Shown one piece after another: positions 1 to 13,090 of a stretch of DNA of 64,000 nucleotides. A model generated the notes under the pieces. It saw only the letters and a program-made list of their open reading frames with translations, was not told the origin of the DNA and made no database searches. The position numbers and the translations under genes were made by a program. How positions within the stretch are numbered: the first letter of the stretch is position 1; every line of letters starts with the position of its first letter. Source of the DNA: Tolypeutes matacus (lineage: Eukaryota; Chordata; Mammalia; Cingulata; Chlamyphoridae); assembly GCA_026826555.1 (NCBI GenBank), contig JAKSZT010054308.1, positions 856,174 to 920,173 on the forward strand. The letters are read 5' to 3'.

Positions 1-869
1 CTACTCTAAAGCAGAAGAAGATCACCCCACCCATTTCCTTAACATGTCAAAATTATAGATTTCCTTTTACATACTTGTATTCCAAGGCAACCATCTCATA
101 AAATGTTATTGTGGCTATTGGAGAAGGGCCTTATGGCAATTAGGTTGAAGAGAGGGATATCATTGACTTTTGGTAGGGAAAACAGGACCTTACGTATTTC
201 ATATAGAAGAAAGGAATCCTCTGATACTCATCAGGAGATAGGAAGGTGAACTAGGAGTCAACAAGCAGTAAACATTAAAAAGATTATTTGAAATGGGTGG
301 CATGATATACATTTGAGTCACAATTTTACCTAGTAACATTAAGAATCTATCATTTCACTAACTTTTTTCTTCAACTACAGGCATGCAGTATTCTCTTATT
401 ATTTTTGTTATTTTCTCATTATAGCTTAAGTGAAGGGAGAATTCAACAACTTCTTGGAAACTTTACTGATTTATCCACAATATTTTTTAGTGGATTTCAT
501 GTCCTGCTTCAATGAATTCCTCTTTCTCTATGGATAATGACTCGAATCTTTAATACTGGTTCCCAGGCCCTGAACAAATTGCCCTTCCCTAACTCTGCAG
601 CCTTCTCCCTGCCACTTTTCCCTTGGTTCATCATTAGCCAGCAACAAAAGCTCTCAGTTCCCCATGATATAAGCTCCATTCGGACCCAGACATACCCTCT
701 TTCCTCTGCTTGGTCCATGCCTCACAATCCTCTTCATGTGGTTAGTGTTTATTCATCTACCTGGCATTGGCTTAATTTTGTTTTCTCAGAAAAGACGTCC
801 ATGTTTGCCCAGATTTTAGGTTTCTTCTGTTATCTACTCTCTCAGTGAGACACATGAAATAATGGCCCC
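1..869. other. Unannotated flank
   Basis: AT-rich sequence with short open frames on both strands (for example 509-718 and 537-848 overlapping antisense). I see no motif, splice pattern or repeat I can name. Confidence 0.3.
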
Positions 870-1290
870 TCCAAAGATGTCCATGCCCTAATCCTTGGCA
901 CCTGTGAATATGCCACCTTATAAGACAAAGGGGAATTAAAGTTGATGATGGAATTAAGGTTGCTTATTAGTGGACTTTAAAATAGCAAGATTTTCCAGAG
1001 GTAATAGTAATGCAATGTGAGAAGGACTCAACCCACCATTGCTGGCTTCAAAGTTGTAGGAAGAGAGCCACAAACCAAGGAATTCAGGTGGCCCCTAGAA
1101 GCTGGAAAAAGCAAGGAAATAGATTCTTCCCGAGAGTCCTAGAAAGGAATGGAGCCTTACAGACAACTTGATTTTAGCTCATGTATTGAACTTCTGACCT
1201 CCAGAATTATAAGTTAATATCTTTGTGTTGTTTTTATCCACTAAGTTTACAATAATTTGTTACAGCAGCTACACAGAACTAATACATTTA
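870..1290 (+). repeat. MaLR/ERVL-type LTR-like repeat
   Basis: It has the look of an ancient mammalian LTR: atgtccatgccctaatcctt, later ctgacctccagaattataag, and an end with ttgttacagcagc and aactaatac. The subfamily is not assigned. Confidence 0.5.
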
Positions 1291-2212
1291 GCATCCTATG
1301 CTTTCCATTTTTAAATGTTAACATATAAATATATAGTATATGTTATAGTAATTTGTGTGATTATTTGGGGAGCTTCTGCCTTACCTCCTAGACATCGAAA
1401 TCCATGTTCACTGCTATAGCCCCAGTACTTTGTCTGCTACAAATCAATTTTCTAATGATCATATGTCAAAGAAATGAATAAATCAAACTACTTCCCTTAG
1501 CATTTAGAAGTTTGTGAACAGTGCTGGCCTGGTGTTGCCTGTGGGTCTGGGTTAAGGGTTATGATTTAAAAGACAAAGGTATACTTTGGCTGCATTTTCC
1601 TCTTCTTCCAGGACACATTGCTAGATGACATTTCTCAGTCCAGGCTGCAGTTATCACTACCAAATTCTGGCCAGTGAAATGTGTGATAAAGTAATATTGG
1701 CCACATGAAGGCCCAAGTCAGTTTGGAAGACTGTGTCTTTTCCATGATCTTTCTTTTCCTGTGTGTCAAGCTGAATGCAGAAAAGAACAAGATCTAGAAG
1801 ATGGTAGAGCCATATGAAGGAATGCATGTAGATTCATAAATGACTGTTGGAGTAAAGGTCCATGTCAATCTGCATTGAACTATAACATGAATGGCAAATA
1901 AATACTGATACAGTATTAAGCTACTGAGTTAAGCTACTGATATTCAGGACTGTTTGTATCAGTATATGCAATAACAAAAATTGGCACCTCAAAGTGGGAT
2001 GATATAAAAGCTTAAAATATGTGCTATCAGCTTAGCAGTTGTCCATTTTGATGAGGAAACTGATATTAGAGGTTGGAAAAATGGTAACCCATATTAAACA
2101 GTACCAAAACATTCAGGAAAACCATTACCTGCAATACTTCAAAGGGGACCACATGAACTTCTGGCTGTAGGACAATTAGTTGAAAATAATGGAAGTCTTA
2201 ATGAGTGTTGGT
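1291..2212. other. Unannotated stretch, possibly LTR/internal relics
   Basis: No gene is visible. 1600-1990 has a body and end (gcaaataaatactgata) that look like an old LTR, but I cannot define boundaries. Confidence 0.25.
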
Positions 2213-3196
2213 TATTATTAACTGCCTTTGATAAGTTGCCTTTGATAAGTTCAAAAAGTATTGACCTAACAACAAAGACACAAAATACATGAAGCAAAAA
2301 CTGACAGAATTTAAGGAAAAGAAAATCAACTCAATAATATTAGTTGGGTACTTGAATACCTGACTTTCAATAGTGGATAAAACAAACAGGCAGAACATCA
2401 ACAAGGAAATAGAAGACTTGAACAAAACCATAAACCAAATAGATGTAACAAACATCTGCAGAACACTTCACCTAGTAACAGCAGAATATACATTTTTCTC
2501 AAATGAACACTCATTCTTCAGATAGACCATATGTTAGACCATAAAACTAATTTAAATAATGTAAAAGGACTGAAATCGTACAAAGTTCATTCTTGAACAA
2601 CAATGGAGTAAAATAGAGTAAAAATAAGTATCAACAACAGAAATTTACAAGTTTGTGGAAATCAAACAACACACTAAGTAACCAATGAGACAAGAAGAAA
2701 TCACAGAAGAAATTATAAAATACCTTGAGAAAATTTAAAATTAAACCACAATATACCAAAACTTATGGGATATGTGTAAAGCATTGTTTAGAGTAAAATT
2801 TATGGCTGTAAACATCTGTTTTATAAGAGAAGAAAGACTTCAAATTTAAAACCTTCTAGTACCTTAATAAATTAGGAAAAAAAGAGCAAATTAAACCCAA
2901 AGCAAGCAGAAGAAATACAGTAATAAAGACTGGAGCAGAATAAATGAAATAAAGAATAGAAAAACAATAGACAAAATCGGCCAAACAAAAGTGGATTCCT
3001 TAAAAAAGATCATAAAAATTGACAATGCTTCAACTAGAATGACCAAGAAAAAAATAGAGATAAGATTCAAATTATTAAAATCAGGAATGAAAGACAGGTC
3101 ATCACTACTGACCTTACAGTATGAAAGACATTATTATCAGTAGTTCTATGCAAATTACATAACATAGATAAAATGAATAAATCCCTAGAAAGACAC
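2213..3196 (+). mobile_element. Old LINE-1 ORF2 fragment, proximal part
   Basis: The sequence is A-rich and carries decayed L1 ORF2 text from the endonuclease region into the segment before the reverse transcriptase. It ends at 3196 in ..ccctagaaagacac. The next L1 bases resume at 10449 (aagctatcaaaactgac), so the two pieces are one L1 split by an LTR element. Confidence 0.7.
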
Positions 3197-3623
3197 TGTG
3201 ACAATCTGAAGCCTTAGAGCTAAGCTATTCCTGTGCGTATAAACCTATTGTAGGTGGGAACTTTTGACTAAATCACTTCAGTAAAGGGCCTTTGATCAGA
3301 TTATTGGGTGACCCAGGGTGGGTCTTAATCCTTCACTGGGGTCCTATAAAAATGGGAGAAACAGGCAGGAACACAGAGAAAACTCCTGGAAGCTGAGAGA
3401 GAAGGCCCATGGAGCCAGAAGCTGAAATCAATGTAACACAGAAGCTCAGAGAAGGCCAGTGAAGCACAACAAGGCCCAAGGAGAGGGAATAGACAAGTAG
3501 ATGCTGCCATGTGCTGAATCACCCACAGCTGCAGGCTGGGAGGAAAGCATCTCCTGATAATGCCAAGGCACACTTTCATGGCCTCAGAACTATAAGCTTA
3601 TAAGTTAATAAAACCTCATTGTA
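3197..3623 (+). repeat. 5' LTR remnant
   Basis: It is homologous to 9928-10443 but lacks about 35 bases near the start and the last about 35 bases, which are cut off by the incoming L1. The shared blocks include an aacttttgayta block, gtgacccarggtgggtctt and cagctgcagsytgggagg. Confidence 0.65.
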
Positions 3624-4380
3624 GAAGATTGTGGGAAGATGGCATCAGATTAGGAAGGCAAGGCTCAGCTCTCTCACAAAAACAACAAAGAAAGAGCCAA
3701 AAGCTGCCCAAGGGACCTGCTTTGGGAGTCAGCAGACCAAGACAGTGTTTCACAACTCCCAGGAGGATGAGGGACAGAGAAAGGAAGAACCCAAAACAAC
3801 AAACTGCGAGTTACTAAACTTCCCAGCCACTGGGAAGGGCTCCCCTCCCCCACCCCCAAGATATTAAGTGGAGGTAAAACCCCTGGTTCATTGAAGCTGA
3901 CTGAGAGGGGAACAGATGTCTTCCTCCCTTTCACCTGTTACAAGGGGAAAAGGAAGGGGAGTCAGGGGACTTGTCTTGAGTGAATTCAGTCAGTGGAGCT
4001 TGATTTAAATCTGAGCTTTGGCCATAGGAAACAAATGGAAACAGAGAGAGATACATCTCCTTGGAAAGGTAAGACAATGAGCACCATCTGCTAGCCAATC
4101 TGGAAATTGCATGGACAAAAACTGCACTTGGGTCTCTCTGTTCTCTAACTTCTGGGAGAAAATGTGTACCCCTTTAGTGAGTCCCTGGCACGATTTTGAT
4201 AACTTAAGCTGGGCAATTTTAAAGACTTAGGATAAGTTCAACCAAATATCAAAGAAGAGCTGTGAAAAAAATAATAACAATAGGCGAGAGAGAAATTGGC
4301 CAGCAGAGTAAATTCACCAACATATTCAGATGCCTAGACATCAGCAAAAAATTACAAGCTGTACTAGGAAACAGGAATAG

Positions 4381-5268
4381 ATGGTCCAGCCAAAGGAACA
4401 AAGCAAATATCCTGAAGAGATAAAGGATTTAAGACAATTAATCAATGATAATCACACAACTCTCCTAAATCAATTTAAAGAATTGCAAGAAAATATGACT
4501 AGAGAGATAAAAGATATTATGAAGACACTGAGTGAGTATAAAGAACAATTTGAGAGTCTGCAAAAAAAAGTAACAGACCTTATGGGAATGAAAGACATGG
4601 TGGAAGAGATTAAAAATACATTAGAGGCACATAAGAGCACATCTGAATTGCCTAAAGACAGAATTTGTGATTTTGAAGACAGAACATCTGAACTGGAAAA
4701 GACAGGAGAACAGAAAGAGAAGAGAATGGAAAAAATGGAACAGAGTCGCAGGGAATTGAGTGACAATGAAAAACACAAAAACATACAAATTATTGATGTC
4801 CCAGAAGAAGAAAAGGGAAAAGGGGCAGAAAGAATATTTGAGGAAATAATGACTGAAAACTTCCCAACCCTTATGAAATACATAAATATCAATATTCAAG
4901 AAGGACAATGTGCCCTAAACAGAATAAATCCAAATAGACCTACCCTGGGACACCTACAATTCAGAATGACAAATATTAAAGAAAAGATTCTGAAAGCAGC
5001 AAGAGAAAAGCAAAGCATCGCATACAAGGGAACCTCAATAAGATTAAGAGCCAACCTCTCATGAGAAACCATAGAAAAGAGAAGAAAGTGGTATTTTATA
5101 TTTAAGGTACTGAAAGAGACAACCTGCCAGCCAAGAATTCTGTATCCAGCAAAGCAATCCTTCAAAAATGAAGGGGAGTTCAAAGTCTTTACTGACATAC
5201 AAAAACTGATAGAATGTTACCAAAAGATCAGAATTACAAGACATACTAAAGGGAGGGCTGTGGCCTGA
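4381..5268 (+). pseudogene. LINE-1 ORF1 (RNA-binding protein), one premature stop
   Basis: The N-terminal half is a Lys/Glu-rich coiled coil, followed by the RRM-like and C-terminal RNA-binding region (KNIQIIDVPEEE, then NRINPNRPTLGHL and KILKAAREK). The frame is open for 227 codons to a TGA at 5062-5064. Reading on in the same frame gives QPRILYPAKQSFKNEGEFK, the typical ORF1p tail, to a stop at 5266-5268. A full L1 ORF1p is about 300-340 residues, so only the last quarter is cut off. ORF1p is the nucleic-acid chaperone of the L1 ribonucleoprotein. Confidence 0.85.
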
Positions 5269-5394
5269 AAGGAAAAAACAAGCATAGGAGACATGGGGAA
5301 TAGGATAGTAATGAAGATTATTAGAAAGGGTAAATTGAAGGGTTAAAAAGATAGACAATAGTATGATATAACAACAGAAAGCCAAAGGTCAAAA

Positions 5395-8300
5395 TGGATG
5401 AAGTAAGTAGTGCCTTTACAGTAATATTGAGTATTAATGTCTTGAACTCCCCAGTCAAAAGACATAAATTGACAGAATGGATAAAAAATATGAGCCATCT
5501 ATATGTTGTCTACAACAGACTCACCTCAAATGTAAGGACACATCCGGATTAAAAGTGAAAGGTTGGAAAAAGATTTTTCATGAAAATAGTAACCAAAAAA
5601 AAAAAGAGCTGGAGTAGTGATACTAATATCGGACAAAATATATTTTGAATGCAAAACTGTTATAAGGGATGAAGAAGGTCATTATATATTAATAAAAGGG
5701 TCAATTGAGCAAGAAGAAATAACTATACTAAATATTTACACAACTAACCTCAGTGCCACAAGATATATGAGGCACACACTGGCAGAGCTAAAAGGAAAAA
5801 TAGATGTCTCTACAATAATAGTTGGAGACTTCAATCCACTCTCAGTATTGGATAAAACATCTGGACAGAGGATAAATAAACAGAGAGCTTGAATAATATG
5901 ATAAATGAACTAGACCTAATAGACATCTATAGAGCATCGCACCCCCAAACAGCAGGATATGCATTCTTTTAAGTGTTCATGGATCCTTCTTGAAGATAGA
6001 CCATATGTTGGGCCACAAGACAAGTCTCAATAAGTTTAAAAAGATTCAAATTACACAAAACACTTTCTCTGATCAGAACGGAATGAAGCTGGAAATCAGT
6101 AATGGACAGAAAAAGGAAAAATTCATAAATATATGCAGATTAAACAACACACTCTTAAATAATCAGTGGGTCGAAGAAGAAATTGCAAGAAAATTCAGCA
6201 AATATCTTGAGATGAATGAAAATGAGAACCCAATATACCAAAACCTATTGGACACCACAAAGACCTTACTGAGAGGGAAATTTACAGCCCTCAACGCTTA
6301 CATTAAAAAAAGAAGAAAGAGCTAAAATTGAAGGTCTAACTGCACACCTGGATGAACTAGAAAAAGAACAGAAAACTAATCCCAAACCAAGCTGAAGGAA
6401 AGAAATAGTAAAGATCAGGACAGAAATAAATGAAATTGAGAACAAAAAAACGTTAGAGAGAATCAATAAAACCAAAATTTGTTTCTTTGAGAAGATCAAC
6501 AAAATCGACAAATCCTTAGCTAGAATGGCAAAGAAAAAAGAGAAAAGACACAAATAAAATCAGAAATGGGGGGTTGGGGGGTAGAAGGACATTACCACTG
6601 ACCCAGAAGAAATAAGAGCAATCATAGGAGAAAATTTTGAACAACTGTATCCAAAAAAACTAGAAACCAATCATAATTAAAGAGATTGAAACAGTCATCA
6701 AAAACCTCCCAAAGATGAAAAGTCCAGGATCAGATGGCTTGACAAGTGAATTCTACCAATCATTCAAAGACAACTTAATACCGATCTTGCTCAAGCTCTT
6801 CCAATAAATTGAACAGGAAAGACTGCTACCAAATTCATTCTATGAAGTCAACATCACCATAATACCAAAACCAGAAAAATATACGATAAAAAAAGAAAAT
6901 TATAGACCAATATCTCTAATGAATATAGATGCGAAAGTCCTCAGCAAAATGCTTGTAAACCGAATCCAAAAGCCCTTTAAAAAAAATTATACTCCATGAT
7001 CAAGTGGGTTTTATCACAGGTATGCAAGAGTGGTTCAACACAAGAAAATCAATTAGTATAATAAGCCACATTGATAAATTGAAGAAGAAAAATCATATGA
7101 TTCTCTCTATTGATGCAGAAAAGGCATTTGACAAAATACAGCAACTTTTCTTGATAAAAACACTCCAAAAGATAGGACTAGAAGGAAGCTTTCTCAATAT
7201 GGTAAAGTGCTTATATGAAAAACCTACAGGTAGCATTGCATTCAATGGTGAAAGACTGAAAGCTTTCCTGCTGAGGTCAGGAATAAGACAAGGATGCCCA
7301 CTGTCACCATTATTACTCAATATTGTGCTAGAAGTTCTAGCTAGAGCAATTAGGCTAGACAAAGAAATAAAAGACACCCAAATAGGAAAGGAAGAAGTAA
7401 AACTTTCACTATTTGTAGATGACATGATCCTATATCTAGAAAATCCTGAAAAATCTACAACAAATTTACTAGAATTAATAGATGAGCAAAAGTGGTGGGA
7501 TACAAGATTAATACACAAAAAGTCAATAGTGTTTCTATATACTACTGATATGCAATCTGGGGAGGAAATCAGGAAAAAAATTCCATTTTTAATAGCGACT
7601 AAAACAATCAAATATTCAGAAATAATCTTAGCCAAGGACATAAAGGACCTGTAGTCAGAAAACAACAAAACATTGCTAAAAGAAACCAAAGAAGGCTTAA
7701 ATAACTGGAAGGACATTCCGTGTTCATGGATTATAAGGCCAAATATCATTATGATGTCAATTCTACCAAAACTGGTTTACAGATTCAACTCAATCCCAAT
7801 AAAAATCCCAACAGCCTTTTTTGTAAAAACTGAAAAGCCAATAATCAAATTTATTTGGAAGAGTAAGGGACCTCAAATAGCCAATAATGCCTTAAAAACG
7901 AACAAAGTCGGAGGACTCTCATTTCCTGACTCTCATTTAAAGTATATTAGTTAGCTACACTGGTGAAAACAAGCATGGTACTGGCATAAGGACAGAAAGA
8001 TTAACCAATGGAACCAAACCAAGAACTCAGAAATTAACCCTCACATCTACAGTCAGGTGATTTTTGACAAGGTTGTCAAACCCAACCTGCTGGGCCAGAA
8101 CAGTCTATTCAACAAATGGTGCTGGGAGAACTGGATAGCCATATCCAAAAGAAAGAAAGAAGACCTCCATCTCACACCTTATACAAAAATTAATGCAAAA
8201 TGGATCAAGGTCCTAAATATTAAAAAAAAAAAATCATAAAACTCCTAGAAGAAAATGTAGAAAAACATTTCAAGATCTTGTGGTAGGCAGTAGTTTCTTA

Positions 8301-9129
8301 AACCTTACACCTAAAGCACGAGCAACAAAAGGAAAAAATAGATAAATGGGACCTCCTCAAAATTCAACACTTTTGCACCTCAAAGGACTTTGTCAAAAGG
8401 GTGAAAAGACAGCTAACTCAATGGGAGAAAATATTTGGCAATCCCATATCTGATAAGGGTTTAATAGCCATTATATATATAAAGAGATCATACAACTCAA
8501 CAATAAAAAGACAAACTCTCCAATTTAAAAACTGGGCAAAACCCTTGACAACTGTCCAAAGAAGAAATACAAATGGTGAAGAAACACATGAAAAAATGTT
8601 TAGCATCACTAGCATTTAGGGAAATGCAAATCAAAGCTACAATGGTATCATTTCATACCTAATAGACTGGCTGCTGTTAAAAAGTCAGAAAACTGAATGT
8701 TGGAGAGGATGTGGAGAGATAGGAACACTTATTCACTGTTGATGGGAACGTAGAATGGTATAGCCATTGTGGAGAGCTGTTTGGCAGTTCCTAAGGAAGT
8801 TGAATATAGACTTGTCAGGGGACCTGGCAATACCATTGCTAGGTATATACCCAGAAGAACTGATAGCAGGAACATGAACAGACATCTGCACACCCATGTA
8901 CATAGCAGCATTATTCACAGTAGCCAAAAGTTGGAAACAAGCCAGGTGTCCATCAACTGATGAATGGATAAACAAATTGTGGAGTATACACACAATGGAC
9001 TATTATGCAGCAGTAAGAAGAAATGAAGTCATGAAACATATGACAACATGGATGAACCTGGAGGACATTATGTTGAGTAAAGCAAGCCAGACACAAAAGG
9101 ACGAATACTGTATGACTGCACTATTATGA
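5395..9129 (+). pseudogene. LINE-1 ORF2 (endonuclease/reverse transcriptase), broken
   Basis: Endonuclease-type text with the GDFN motif (VGDFNPLSVLDKTS, near 5824) and the reverse transcriptase core ([20 protein letters not shown]) are readable. The catalytic YADD/FADD motif reads FVDD at 7412-7423; the two aspartates persist. The C-terminal segment (TTWMNLEDIMLSKASQTQKD) ends at 9129. Stops and frameshifts separate at least six pieces. It encodes no active enzyme. Confidence 0.8.
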
Positions 9130-9282
9130 ACTAATTATTTTATGTGAACTATAAATATATTATGTGAAATATGAATATAGATAAAATTGCATATATAAGA
9201 CCATTTTTATTTGAAGCTGAACAAATGTAGGTTAATACTACAAAATGTTAATATCAGACCAAAAAAAAAAAAAAAAAAAAAA

Positions 9283-9582
9283 CACATTAGACTAAGTGAA
9301 GGGGACCAGACACAGAGTCCTACATATTGTATGATTCCATTTATATAAAATATAAATATAAATCATTATATAAAGATGAAATTACATTAGTGGGTAGGTA
9401 GGGCTAAGGAAGGAATGTTAGGGGTGTGGACTCTTTCTTTTTGGAGTAATGAAATTGTTCTAAAATTTTTGAGATGATGAATGTAAAATATTGTGATTAT
9501 ACTAAAATCCCTTGATTATACACTTTGGATAGATATATGGTATGTGAATATATCTCAATAAAATTACTTAATAAACAAATAA
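9283..9582 (+). mobile_element. Older LINE-1 3'-end fragment
   Basis: It begins acattagactaagtgaa and continues tattgtatgattccatttat, ending atatctcaataaaatta: the usual end of ancient mammalian L1 3' UTRs. It restarts L1 3' text already passed in the upstream copy, so it is a separate fragment. Confidence 0.55.
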
Positions 9583-9927
9583 ATAATTATGCAAGAATAG
9601 CCAGAAATAGCAGCTATGTACAGCAGGGGAACATAGAGAGATTGAGAGGTGAGGAATTTTCTTGTTTGTTTTTTGTTTATTATTTTTATTATTATTGAAC
9701 TGTCCCTCCTTTGTATATTGGAAGCAGATAACTTGTTCTCAGTTTTCACAGGTCCACAGCCTGAGGGGAATTTTGCCCCAAGACAGACATACCTATAACC
9801 AATTTTTGGTGAGACTTTTACTTAATATTGCTTTTGAAATGATTTAAGGCATTTTTGAAATCTTGGAGTGGAATGAATGTATTTACATATGAAAAGAACA
9901 TGTCTTTCTGGGGTCCAGAGAATGGGA

Positions 9928-10443
9928 TGTGACAGTTTGAATTGGAGTGCACCCCAAAAGACCATGTCCTTGGAGCTAATCCATTCCTGTGCATGTAAAT
10001 CTGTAGATGGGAACTTTTGATTAAATTACTTCAGTTAAGGACCTTTGCTTAGATTGTGTGACCCAAGGTGGGTCTTAATCCTCTTACTGGAGTCCTTTAT
10101 AAATAGGAATCATGCAGAGACATAGAGAAAAAAACTCCTAGAAACTGATAGAAGATTCCAGGAGGCAGAAGCTGAAATCAGCAAAACACAGAAGCTAAGA
10201 GGAGGCCACTGAAGCCAGAAGATGAAAGCACTGAGGCCCAGAAGAGAGGGGAAAGACGGGCAGATATCACCATGTGACTGATTGCACACAGCTGCAGCTT
10301 GGGAGGAAGGCGTCTCCTGATGCTCCCTTGATTTGGACACTTTCATGGCCTGACACTTTCATGATCTCAGAATTATCAGTTTATAAGTTAATAAATCCCC
10401 ATTTCTGATATATTGCCTTGGTAGCCTTTAGCAAACTGAAACA
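9928..10443 (+). repeat. 3' LTR
   Basis: A 516-bp LTR with TG..CA ends, a TATA-like tttataaatagg near 10096 and AATAAA near 10390. It pairs with the remnant at 3197 and is bordered on the right by the second target-site copy ggcac. Confidence 0.65.
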
Positions 10444-10448
10444 GGCAC

Positions 10449-13090
10449 AAGCTATCAAAACTGACTCATGAAGAATTAGGAAATCTGAACATATATAATA
10501 ATAAAAATATTGCATTAGTAGTAAAAAAATAAATAAAACTTCCCACAAAGAAAAATCCAGCCCAGATGGCTTCACTGGTGATTTTACCAAACATTTAAAG
10601 AAAAAATAAAAGCAATTTTTCACAAACTCTTCCAAAAATTTGAAGATTTTGGAAGACTTTCCAACTCTTTCTATATGGCCAGTATTACTAGTATTACCCT
10701 GATACCAAAACCAGATAAAAACATCACAAGAAAAAAACAAAAACAAAACTAAAGACCTTTTGAATATAGATGCAAAAATACTCAACAAAATACCAACAAA
10801 TCAAATCTATTAACATACAAAAGCTTTACATCCCATGACCAAGTAGGATTCATCCCAGAAATGAAAAGTTGGATTAATTTATGAAATCAATAAATATAAT
10901 ACACCATCGTAATAGCATAAAATACAAAAACTCTTGATAACCTCAAAAGACATGGAAAAAGTATTTGATAACACCTTTCATGATATAAACACTCAACAAT
11001 TTAAGAATAGAAATGAGCTTCCTTAAAATGAAAAAGGACATCTATGAGAAATCCATAACTAATATCATAATTAATGGCAAAAGACTGCATGCTTTCCCAC
11101 TTAGGTCAGAAAAAAGAGAAGGATAAGTGCTCTCATCACTTCTATTCATCATTGTACTGGAGGTGTTGGCCAAGGATATTAGGCAAGAAAAAAAGACATG
11201 GAGATTAGAAAGGAAGAAGTAAAACTATATCTCTTCACATATAGCATGATTTCATATATAGAAAATCCTAGGAAATCCACTTGTAAAACAAAACCCTGTT
11301 AGAGCTAATAAACTAGTTCAGCAAGTTCAGCAAGATGGCAGATACAAGATCAATATACAAAGATAAATTATATTCCTATACAGAAGTTATGAATAATCTG
11401 AAAATGAAAGTAAAACAATTTCATTTATAATAGCATCAAAAAATATTCAGTATTAAGTTCAATGAGAGAAGTATAAGACATACACTAAAAACTATGAAAT
11501 ATCATTGAAAGAAATTAAAGACAATCTCAATAATTGAAAAGGCATCATGTTTTCATTAATTGGAAGATGTAATATTGTTAAAATGGCAATAATCCCAAAA
11601 AGGATGTGCAAATTCAACATAATCCCTATCAAAATCCAAGGTGCCAGTTTGCAGAAAGTAACAAGCTGATCTACAAGTTCATATGGAAATGCATGTGACC
11701 CAGAATACCTTAAATTATCTTGAAAAAGAACAAAGTTGGAGGACTCAAACTTCCCAATATTAATGTTTACAACAAAGCTATAGTGTGTTATTGTCATAGT
11801 GAGGGACATTGACCAATGGAATAGAATTGGAAGTCCAGGAACGAATCCTTACATTTATGATCAATTTATTATCATCAAGTATGTCAAGAAAATTTAATGG
11901 GAATGAATAGCCTTGTCAACATGTGGTGCTGGGACAACAGGATATTCACATACAAAAGAATAGAGTTGGACCCCAACATCACACTCAACAAAAATTAACT
12001 CAAGGGAAGCGGCTGTGGCTCAATCAGTAGGGCTCCCGTTTACCATATGGGAGGCCCCGGGTTCGGTTCCCGGGGCCTCCTGGTGAAGGCAAGCCTGCCC
12101 GCACGGCGTGGTTAGCTGACCCAGCGAGCACAAGCAGCAAGGGCGGGATAAATGAATAAATAAATAAAATCTTAAAAAAAAAAAATTTAACTCAAAACAG
12201 ATCATAGACCTAAATGTAAGTGTGAAAACTATAACACTCTTAGAGGAAGACATAGGGATAAATATCCATGACCTTGAATTAGGCAATGGTTTCTTAGTTA
12301 TCACAACAAAAGGACAAGGGAGAAAAGAAAAGAAAAATAAGTTGGACCTATGAAAAAAAAATTTTTTAATTGTGCTTCAAAAGAAACAATCAAGAAAGTG
12401 AAAAGATAGCCCACCAAATGGGTGGAAATATTTGCAAATCATCTATATGATTAAGGACTTACACTCAACAGTAAAATAAAAAATATTCCAATTTTTAAAA
12501 TAGGCAAAGGATTTAAATAGACATTTCTTCAAAGTAGCTATACAAATGAAAAATAAGCACATGAAAAGATACTTAACATCATTAGTCATTAGGGAAATGC
12601 AAATTAGTACAATAATAAGATAACACTTCAGGTCCACTACAATGAATATAATTTAAAAAGTCAAACAATAAAATCGCATTGAAAAAGTGTAAAAATTGGA
12701 ACTCTCAACATTTCTGGCAGGAAGGTAAAAAGATGCAGCCACTCTGAGAAACATTTTGGCAGTTCCTCAAAAAGTTAAACACAGAGTTACCATGTGACTC
12801 TGTAATTCCACTCCTAGGTATATATCCAAGAGAACTGAAAACATATTTTCACACAAAAACTTGGACATTGATGTTCATAGCAGCATTATTCATAATAGCC
12901 ACAAGTTGGAAATGACCGAAATGCTCATCAATTTATGAATGGATGAATAAAATGTAGTATAGCCATACAATGGCAATAAAAAGAAGTGAAGTACTGCTAC
13001 ATGCTACAACATGGATCAACCCTGAAAACATTCTGCCAAGTTAAAGAAGCCAGATACAAATGGCCATATCCAAAATCCAGAGACTCTAGA
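10449..13090 (+). mobile_element. Old LINE-1 ORF2 fragment, distal part
   Basis: This continues the L1 broken off at 3196, running through decayed reverse transcriptase and C-terminal text (for example acatggatcaaccctgaa near 13010). It is interrupted by a DAS SINE at 12004-12180. Many stops and indels show it is older than the L1 at 3624-9282. Confidence 0.7.
12004..12180 (+). mobile_element. DAS-type tRNA-derived SINE with target-site duplication
   Basis: It starts gggaagcggctgtggctcaa (A-box region) and has a B-box-like ggttcggttcc, then an A-rich tail with ATAAATA repeats. Flanks are aaaaattaactcaa at 11990-12003 and aaaaatttaactcaa at 12181-12195, a clear target-site duplication inside old L1 sequence. 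This family is characteristic of armadillos and their relatives and is the main clue to the organism. Confidence 0.85.

Larger units (their letters stand above)
3624..9282 (+). mobile_element. Near-full-length LINE-1 with 5' UTR and poly(A) run
   Basis: The order is a G-rich 5' UTR (3624-4380), ORF1, a short spacer, ORF2 (about 5395-9129), a short 3' UTR and an A-run at 9261-9282. It inserted inside the MaLR element. ORF1 carries a single early stop and ORF2 is broken into several frames, so the copy is inactive but younger than the L1 it lies within. Confidence 0.85.
3197..10443 (+). mobile_element. MaLR-type LTR retroelement, itself split by an L1
   Basis: A 5' LTR remnant (3197 to about 3623) and a full 3' LTR (9928-10443) of one family flank this interval. 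The LTRs start TGTGACA and the 3' LTR ends GAAACA; both share gtgggtcttaatcc, a TATA-like and an AATAAA-like segment. The flanking bases gacac (3192-3196) and ggcac (10444-10448) form a 5-bp target duplication with one change, as is usual for ERVL/MaLR elements. Sequence at 9583-9927 resembles the 3' end of MaLR internal regions. No retroviral coding region remains. Confidence 0.7.

Noticed and set aside
12004..12075. Possible tRNA gene (A-box and B-box present)
   Set aside because: It is the head of a SINE with an A-rich tail and a target-site duplication; no tRNA cloverleaf is preserved.
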